DNA of 64,000 bases, from NCBI RefSeq assembly GCF_003255815.1, contig NC_037686.1, positions 58,005,888 to 58,069,887 of the forward strand. The letters run 5' to 3'. The stretch is from Theropithecus gelada (taxonomy: Eukaryota > Chordata > Mammalia > Primates > Cercopithecidae). A model generated the notes under the pieces. The model was not told the origin of the DNA. It saw only the letters and a program-made list of their open reading frames with translations, and did not search any database. Made by a program: the position numbers and the translations under genes. Position 1 is the first letter of the stretch, and every line of letters starts with the position of its first letter. This document shows positions 57,060 to 64,000 of the stretch, one piece after another.

Positions 57060-57300
57060 AATGAACCTTTCTTTCTTTCTTTCTCTCCTTTCTTCCTCCC
57101 TCCCTCCCTCCCTCCCTCTTTCTCTTTCTTTCTTTCTTCCTTCCTTCCTTCCTTCCTTCCTTCCTTCCTTCCTTCCTTCCTTCCTTCCTTCCTTCCTTNT
57201 TCTTTCTTTCTTCCTTCCTTCCTTCCTTCCTTCCTTCCTTCCTTCCTTCCTTCCTTTCTTTTTTTCTTTCTTTCTTTCTTTTTTTCTTTCTTTCTTTCTC
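57060..57300. repeat. CTTT/CCTT/CCCT pyrimidine microsatellite with single-N join
   Basis: Nearly pure C/T on the plus strand: TTTC units, CCCT units (about 57093-57118), long CCTT runs on both sides of N at 57199, then TTTC units up to the Alu fragment. The bases after N (TTCTTTCTTTCTTCC) repeat those at the start of the CCTT run, so an unmerged contig overlap is likely. Open frames of 84-159 codons here are repeat translations. Confidence 0.95.
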
Positions 57301-57394
57301 TGAGATGGAGTCTCTGTCCTATAGGCTGGAGTATGGTGGCACGATCTCTGCTCACTGCAACCTCCACCTCCCGGGTTCAAGCAATTCTCCTCAA
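57300..57394 (-). mobile_element. Truncated Alu, antisense
   Basis: GAGATGGAGTCTCTGTCCTA, AGGCTGGAGTATGGTGGCAC, CTCACTGCAACCTCCACCTC and GGTTCAAGCAATTCTCCT, then the match ends. Only the 3' part of one arm is present. Its A-tail on the minus strand is the GAAA/GGAA tract to the left. Confidence 0.9.
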
Positions 57395-57807
57395 GCTTAT
57401 TACTTGTTTTTGACAACATACAGAATGCTGCAAGTAGCAACCACTATATTTCAACCTCTAAACATTTTCTGCAATTTTCCTAAAGCTCCACCCTCAATTA
57501 GTGCATGCTCTCTGTCCCAAGAGATTCAACAAAAGATGGTTCAATCAAATGGTTTGCTAGTCTGTAATGGAGATTAAAAACTTACTTCTCTTTATCTTTA
57601 TCCCAGTCTGTTTCACATAATCAGGCCTATTTTTTATAACAAACAATTTCTTGGAACCAGTGTGAGTATTACTGATTAATTGTTAGTTAGAAGTTTCCAA
57701 GTAAAGTTTATAGATTAAAAAAGGAGTTCATTAGCTCTTACAAAAGTCTCTGACTTCAGACATGATTAGAAACTGTGGCTTCCTTCCATTATACTGCCAG
57801 GATAGTA

Positions 57808-57810
<3 letters not shown>
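57395..57810. other. Unrecognised DNA
   Basis: No repeat or gene signal recognised. Confidence 0.5.

Positions 57811-57855
<45 letters not shown>
57811..57855. repeat. CT microsatellite
   Basis: About 20 uninterrupted CT units from 57811 to 57850, then GTCTCGG. Frames on both strands across it are repeat translations. Confidence 0.95.
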
Positions 57856-60800
57856 GGTTCTCTCTTTCTCTGTATTTGTTTCCTTCCCAGTGGTGGAAGG
57901 TGGTGGTTAAGATAGTCACCAGTGATTCTCTAGGCATATTTCTCAGACCTATAAATCAGAGCAAGAGCGGAGATAAAGGGAGAGAGAGAAAGAAAAGAGA
58001 GAGAAATTTTCTGATAAAAGCCCCAGGGAACAATAATTGCCCTCACTTGAGGCATAAGTCATTTCAGAAAAAAATGTGGTAAAACCAATTGATAGGATCA
58101 CTTATATTGTCCAGACCTGGACCGCATACCCACCACTGAACCATATAGACTGCAAATAAGCTCCTGAGCAGAGAGACACATCTAACCACAACAGGAGTTA
58201 AACAGATAACGAATGTGGGGAAGAGATTCCAAGCAACCGGTCTGGTACACACAAAAGTTCCTGTGGAAAAGGAAGCTTTACTAGCTGAATGTGTGTATAG
58301 TAGATAGAGACCAACGTTAAAAGTGGCAGAAAATAAAAGAATATACATGCAAGATCTACACGGTATCATTAGAAATTATATATACCCTATATTCTAAGAA
58401 CAATGAGAATGCATTCTATGTGTTTTTTCTTTAATAGGAAAAGTGAGTTCACATTGGCATTTTGAAAAGATTGCTCTGTAGCATGGAGGGCAAAAATGTT
58501 GCAGGCTACTACAGGGCACCATTGGAGGAAGCCACTGAGTTGTACTGCAGTACTAACCCAGCTTCTAACCTTGTTATGCTTTCTACAGACCTGGCAATGC
58601 ATTTCTGATTTTTCATTTTGCATTCCTCTCAGATTAGGATTCACATTTCCTCTACCTGTTGGTCTTGGACCACCCTGGCTAAGCATTTGCCCAAATTAGG
58701 CTGAACGTCAAGGACGCCTCATCTGAGTAGTGCCCCTGTGGGCAGTGAACCTTAATCTCATTCTCTGCATGCAAGAAGGCGCTGAACAAAAACTGGGAGA
58801 GCTGGCATAGAAATCGAAGCTCTTTCTCTGACTAACTTTAAATCATATTTTTGTGTCCTGAAAGCTGCCTAGGAACGGAAAGTGACAGCAGGTAAGCTGA
58901 GGTAGGGAGGACCAGAGGACAGATGGACAGGAAATTATTTAACATACTCATACTCTGTTTGAAAGGATGGTAAAAGTAAACATTTGGACAATTTCTATCT
59001 CACCTTATTATGTCTCTCCCTTTCTCCCTCCTTTTTACCTACTTTCTTTCTCTGAGTTTGCCTATATTCCCCTAGGATAATCTAGTCTAGATATGGGTTC
59101 ATAGGCTCAGTGAGATATTTTCAGTATCTTAGGCATTTGTACTTTGTTTTCTCTTCTCTTTACTCTCTACTTATTCATTTCTTATCTTTTCTACTTATAC
59201 CTTCTCAATAAGCCAAAAAATAAAGAAATTTGAATATTATTGCCTCTTAAAGTATGTATTTTACCATGTGCTTTGGAAATTTATGTAAAATAATGTAGCT
59301 TATGTTGATGAGGTCATTATTGCAACTACAATTTCTGAGTATCTGTATGGTAAGACTCTGTGATGAGTGTATTATACAATATCTAAGCGATCTGTTCTAC
59401 AAAATTAGTCAACTAAATACTAGAAAGTTATTCCAACTAGATTTAATATAAATTTATGAGCATTTTATTAATACAGAAAGTAATATGAGCTGATGAAATT
59501 AATGTATATATTAAAGTTCAGGACCTATGAGAAGTAAAATAACCATAGGTCAAGTCAGCAAATATTTTCACAGACACACGCTCATACATATGGTTTTAAT
59601 TTACCGCATGTATCTCTTCCTAAACATCTACAGTGCTTGAGAGATCAAGGCTACAGTGATAGGATTCAAAGCGCTCTTCCTGAGAGCTAATGGCTTGTAT
59701 GCATCCTGATGATGTGGCACTGAAACTGAGAGAGATTTGGCTGGTCTAGCACATTTGCTTAGCCTCCTTGTCGGCTTTTAGGTTATTTTATTCTACAAGT
59801 GTCATATTCATCTTTAAATAATTCATTTTGCCAGTAGCTTCAGGTCGGTTGTTCAGAAAAAAGTTGTACAAGTATAAATTTTGAAATTATATAGCACCTA
59901 TGAATAACCGTACTATAGTGTAGACCAATTCAAGAAACTATTCAATCAGAAAGACATACAGTGAATATTCATTGTTTGCTTATGTTTCATATTAGATGGC
60001 ATAGTTCACCCATTGCTTCCTATATGAAATGAGAACACCTTGCCAATCTTTGTATAATGATAGTCCCCCTTCAAACTTTCATTTTCCTGGAAAAAGAAAA
60101 ACGCAGGTTGAGAGCATAAAAAAGATTTAAAAAGTGAAACCATTTATTCTGACTTCTGATTTTTTTCTAATATATATCATTGAATGTATACTTATTCATT
60201 AACTGCATAGGAAGAATATATCAAAGATTGGATACTTGATCCCCCAAAAGTTTTCCCAATACAAAATTTAAATGATTTATTTAGTACTTTTGCTGTGCTT
60301 TTTAGAGTAATCTTGAGTGAAATGAGTAACACTTAAATATAATCTATTATTTAATAATCTGAATATAGTTAGAGAAATCTTAGAGAACATATTTTAAAAA
60401 TTAAATTATATGAGTACATGTGAGTTGGTCTTTTTTACATACACAAATATATTCTTTCTTACCATATTCAAATAAAAAAGATAAACGTAATTTATGTATG
60501 GATATAATGTGCTAAAATGATGAACAAGAATGTCTCCCCAGATACAGAACCTTCACATTTCAGAGTGAAAGGACATTCCAATGGATTTCATTGTCCAAAT
60601 GACTTAGTGATTTCTTCAGAAAAAAAAATTCTTACTTTTTATGAAAAATTTAAAAAACAAGGTAAATTGTGCTTTATTTAAGTCTCAAATTTTGGTGATT
60701 TTTTTTGTCTCTGTGTTTTTTCTCCCAAATTCAAAATAATCATGTTGTATGTATTAATGGAGTAACATACGCCGACTATGGTGATATCTCAGGAATGTGG

Positions 60801-61375
60801 CATTATTTGTGTGTGTGTGTGTTTTCCGATACCTTAATGTGCCTATAACATGATTTTAAAAACCTTCTGCTTCTTGATTTTCCAAATGCTTAGAAGTTTC
60901 ATCGTTGGTGGTTTTAGTCAATAGTAATCTTTCATATGCAATAAAATGTGTTTGCAAACCTAAGAAGGGATGTATTTCAGTGGTACCATTTCTTCCAGTT
61001 CTTCCAATCTTTACAAAGCCATGTTCTGCCTGAGCAGTATGGTCTCTACTTCAGGCTCTCCAGTGTTGTGGCCACACAGTGTTTTTGCCAGGACAATGTC
61101 ACTAAGTCCCTAGGTTCAGTGTAAAAAATGGGGATACTCTTACTCATCCCCTCACTGTGTTGGAAAGTATTGTTGCAACATGCTTTACTCTCTCTAAGCT
61201 TTCCACAAACCTGTAAATAATCTTAACTATAATTGTTATTAGCCTAAATTATCTTTCCTAGTACCTAAGAACTAAAACAATGTGATATTTCAGCTTAGCT
61301 GGACATCTGTTATTCTACAAATCTTGCCTCAGGAGGTGAAACAAGCCTCGTAGTTTTGTTTTATCGTGTTTTGTT
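57856..61375. other. 3.5 kb without recognised repeats or genes
   Basis: Mostly AT-rich from 59 kb on; 58.0-58.9 kb is less AT-rich. Short GT run near 60810-60822. The 101-, 99- and 67-codon frames at 58064-58699 overlap on opposite strands and show no domains I recognise. Confidence 0.45.
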
Positions 61376-61379
61376 TGTT

Positions 61380-61470
61380 TGTTGTTCATTTTCTTTGCCC
61401 CTGTTAAATGAAGCTAATAATAGCTGCCAACAAGATTATTTTAAAGTCAAATGATATAGTATAATTAAAA
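61380..61470 (-). mobile_element. Possible MIR fragment
   Basis: CCCCTGTTAAATGAAGCTAA followed by TAATAGCTGCCAACAAGATT and AAGTCAAATGATATAGT resembles the reverse MIR block TGTAAAATGGGGATAATAATAG...GAGTTAAAT. Weak. Confidence 0.4.
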
Positions 61471-61722
61471 AAAAAACACCTCTTTCTCCTATAGTTAATG
61501 TGCTAAGAAAACATCTTCAATCTATAGCCCCTTAGAAAAGTCAGAAATCAAAGTTAGTCTTATAAGCAAGGAGCACCTTAGAACCATCCACCTAAGTAGA
61601 AGAAGGAGTGTGCCAACCCCCAGGGCCATAGCCCCCCATAGGAAAAACAGAACTTGCCTGCCAAAAATTTGTAAAAATAAAAAATGAAAGAAAAAAAAGT
61701 TAATATTTAAATTGTAATGTGT

Positions 61723-62033
61723 CGGCTGGGCGCGGTGGCTCAAGCCTGTAATCCCAGCACTTTGGGAGGCCGAGATGGGTGGATCACGAGGTCACAGGAT
61801 CGAGACTATCCTGGCTAACACGGTGAAACCCTGTCTCTACTAAAAAATACAAAAAACTAGCTGGGCGTGGTGGCGGGCGCCTGTAGTCCCAGCTGCTCGG
61901 GGGAGGCTGAGGCAGGAGAATGGCGTGAACCCAGGAGGCGGAACTTGCAGTGAGCTGAGATCCGGCCACTGCACTCTAGCCTGGGCGACAGAGTGAGACT
62001 CCGTCTCAAAAAAAAAAAAAAAAAAAAAAAAAA
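61723..62033 (+). mobile_element. Young AluY, Old World monkey type, sense
   Basis: Starts GGCTGGGCGCGGTGGCTCAA, has GAGCTGAGATCCGGCCACTG near the end and a pure A-tail of about 27 bases. The perfect target duplication ATTGTAATGTGT lies at 61711-61722 and 62034-62045. The intact A-tail and the two diagnostic variants point to a recent cercopithecoid insertion. Confidence 0.97.
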
Positions 62034-62045
62034 ATTGTAATGTGT

Positions 62046-63345
62046 TATGCTGATATGAAGTAAGGCCATTACCATCACGACTTTGGTTACTATTTAGCAC
62101 TTGATACTTGTTGTGCTACCTGTAATAATTTTATCTTCCAAAAAAATTGGCAAACATGAGCCTCCGATTATGTCTTGTCTTTTTCTACTTCTTCCAGTAA
62201 TCTGTTTTTCTTTATATGATTTTATTCTGGAAAGTTAACTGTTTTCTTCCTGCAAATTATATACTGTGAAGGCTGGAATTATTTTTGTGTAAAATCTACG
62301 TTGGCTTTATTTGCATTCAGTTCCTAGATGTGTAATATCTGTTCACCCATCAAATATAATTACAATAGGCAAACCTGGAATTTACACACCTGCAAAGGTC
62401 ACTTGAGTGAGTTCCAAAGTATCACACATTTACCTAATATCATTTCAATACTGTCAAGAAGGCAAGGACCTATTGCAGTAGTTTAATTTATGCAGTTTGT
62501 GTAATATTAACACCCTTAGTTATTTCCTATGAATGGTGTGAACATAAGCTCATAAGACAGTGACTCAAATTAAGGTTAGAGAACACTTTCACCCTTTACG
62601 CCTGAAAGCATATTATCAGAACCTGTTTGGTGGTGACAGCCTGCCCTGCCCTTACCAGTGCTTAGTGCCCTGCATATAAACAGTGGGGGCTTTAATTGAA
62701 GAGACATGCTTTTCTCCCTGTTAGAGCACTATCGTTTCACATCACAGTTACAACCAGTGACATGCAGAGAGGTCTATGCTCAAGATTTTTGACATTAAAC
62801 ATCAATCATTCATCGGAGGCTGTACATACACTATTAATCACTGAGCGAAATCATAAAATTTTACAAAATGAATCAAATGAAGTTTTCAACAAATGCCATG
62901 CTAAGACCTTGGTTTCATAAAGATATTTGACTGTTTTATTTTACCAAAAACACTGTTGGTGTTTTTGTGTTGTATATATCTGTGTGCTTTGATTTGTGAG
63001 GATATATGTGTATACAATCCCACTGGGACACACAGAAGGAATCATACAGTGATTCATATAATCGAAATGTAAATATACTTTATTTTTCCATGGAAATAGG
63101 AGGAAGCAGACAATATTAACACAAGTAAAATTGGAAGTCCCAATGAATACACCAAGTGAGATAAAAAAGAACTGACATCCTCACTAGAGTAATGAGCTGT
63201 GCATATGCTGTGTGGTTGCTGCTTCTTGAAGAGGTGCAACGTGGCAATTGGTCTAGCTACTGATTCATGCCAAGGAGGTTCTTAGCAGAATTCTATTTAT
63301 TGTGAAACTTTCTGTTTAACTTAAAAATCAAATGAAAATATAAAC
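62046..63345. other. Unrecognised AT-rich DNA
   Basis: About 1.3 kb without identified repeats. A 74-codon frame at 62696-62920 has no recognised features. Confidence 0.45.
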
Positions 63346-63346
63346 A

Positions 63347-63634
63347 CAGGCCTGGCGCGGTGGCTCATGCCTATAATCCCAGCACTTTTGGAGGCCGAGA
63401 CGGGTGGATCACCTGAGGTCAGGAATTCAAGACCAGCCTGGCCTGCATGGAGAAACCCCGTGTCTACCAAAAAATACAAACATTAGCAGGGCACGGTGGT
63501 GGGCGCCTGCAATCTCAGCTACTCTGGAGGCTGAGGCAGAGAGAAATGCTTGAACCCAGGAGACAGGGGTTGCAGTGAGCTGAGATCGCGCCACTGCACT
63601 CCAGCTTGGGCAACAGAATGAGACTCCATCTAAA
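63347..63634 (+). mobile_element. AluS-like, sense, with CA-repeat tail
   Basis: Starts near GGCCTGGCGCGGTGGCTCAT and ends GAATGAGACTCCATCTAAAC. The A-tail has been replaced by a CA run. It has AluS-type text CACCTGAGGTCAGGAATTCA. The 103-codon antisense frame across it is Alu-derived. Confidence 0.94.
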
Positions 63635-63661
63635 CACACACACACACACACACACACACAG
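63633..63661. repeat. CA microsatellite at Alu tail
   Basis: About 14 CA units directly after the Alu body, ending ACAGAATG. Confidence 0.95.
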
Positions 63662-64000
63662 AATGTTGAGTTATGTATATGAATGTATATAAAGATTAGG
63701 AGAGAAAGAAATTCACTTGTCTCTATGTGATCACACACTGCTCATTCTTTGTGTGTCATGTACAAAAGGTCAAAACGTATTTCAGAAGTAGCCTATTGTA
63801 TTTTTTACAAGATAGAATTTTCTGGCAACTGGACAGCAAAAATCTATTGAGTTGTCATTGCCAGTGGCACACAGAGGTATTGCCTTAAATTGGGGCAAGG
63901 ACAAAAACCCAGTGATCCTTCTGTCTCATTCTAGAAATGTGTACTTGTTTGAAGATTCCAGTGGAGCAGTTTCTAATCAGAAATACTTTAATTTTTAATG
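63662..64000. other. Unrecognised DNA to window end
   Basis: No repeat or gene signal recognised. Confidence 0.5.

Noticed and set aside
56934..57440. Open frames of 84-159 codons on both strands with long FLPS or KEGR repeats
   Set aside because: Pure translation of the CCTT/CTTT microsatellite, and they read through an N.
58064..58699. Overlapping frames of 101, 99 and 67 codons, possible processed pseudogene
   Set aside because: They lie on opposite strands, show no known family, and there is no poly-A tail or target duplication to support retroposition.
1..64000. CRISPR array, bacterial operon, phage or mitochondrial insertion
   Set aside because: Nothing in the window resembles these. 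The repeats are all standard primate interspersed or simple repeats, and I saw no mitochondrial gene text.

Overview
The window is mammalian nuclear DNA, most likely from an Old World monkey (macaque, baboon or vervet type). It is AT-rich and packed with primate interspersed repeats (Alu, L1PA-type L1, THE1/MaLR, MLT LTRs, L2, MIR, Tigger). The clearest lineage clue is three young Alus (43,510-43,806, 56,121-56,420, 61,723-62,033). They carry GGCTCAAGCCTG in the head, and two of them carry GATCCGGCCACTGCAC near the end, variants I associate with cercopithecoid AluY (AluYR-type) elements. I recognise no protein-coding exon, tRNA, rRNA or other intact gene; the open frames are repeat remnants, microsatellite translations or chance. 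The window is best read as intergenic or deep intronic.

Layout. 0-9 kb: nested Alus, a 1.2 kb L1 3' end, an MLT1-like LTR, L2 and MIR. 9.0-10.2 kb: a large imperfect palindrome with a TG/AT microsatellite centre, whose left arm is split by a solo ERVL-type LTR. 12.1-14.6 kb: a complete LTR-internal-LTR THE1 element with a 5-bp target duplication. Its internal part contains about 230 bp that is the inverted copy of DNA lying just outside its 3' LTR. 15-26 kb: mostly single-copy DNA with old MIR/L2/MLT pieces, an AluJ and an AluY. 26-43 kb: mostly unrecognised AT-rich DNA with a 0.7 kb L2, a 39-bp tandem duplication, a TATC microsatellite with a single-N join, and two Alus. 43-50 kb: a monkey-type AluY, a twin-primed L1, a complete Tigger DNA transposon with TA duplications, an L1 fragment and two Alus. 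52.9-57.4 kb: a 4.0 kb antisense L1 carrying a monkey-type Alu, followed by a long pyrimidine microsatellite (second single-N join) grown from an Alu tail. 57.4-64 kb: mostly unrecognised DNA with two more Alus.

There is no gene network to describe. The distinctive content is structural. Two independent local inverted duplications lie within about 6 kb (9.0-10.2 and 12.9-15.1 kb), both consistent with strand-switching repair. Two single-N joins look like unmerged contig overlaps rather than real sequence. Repeat family names come from memory of consensus sequences, not from a search, and subfamily assignments are correspondingly soft.
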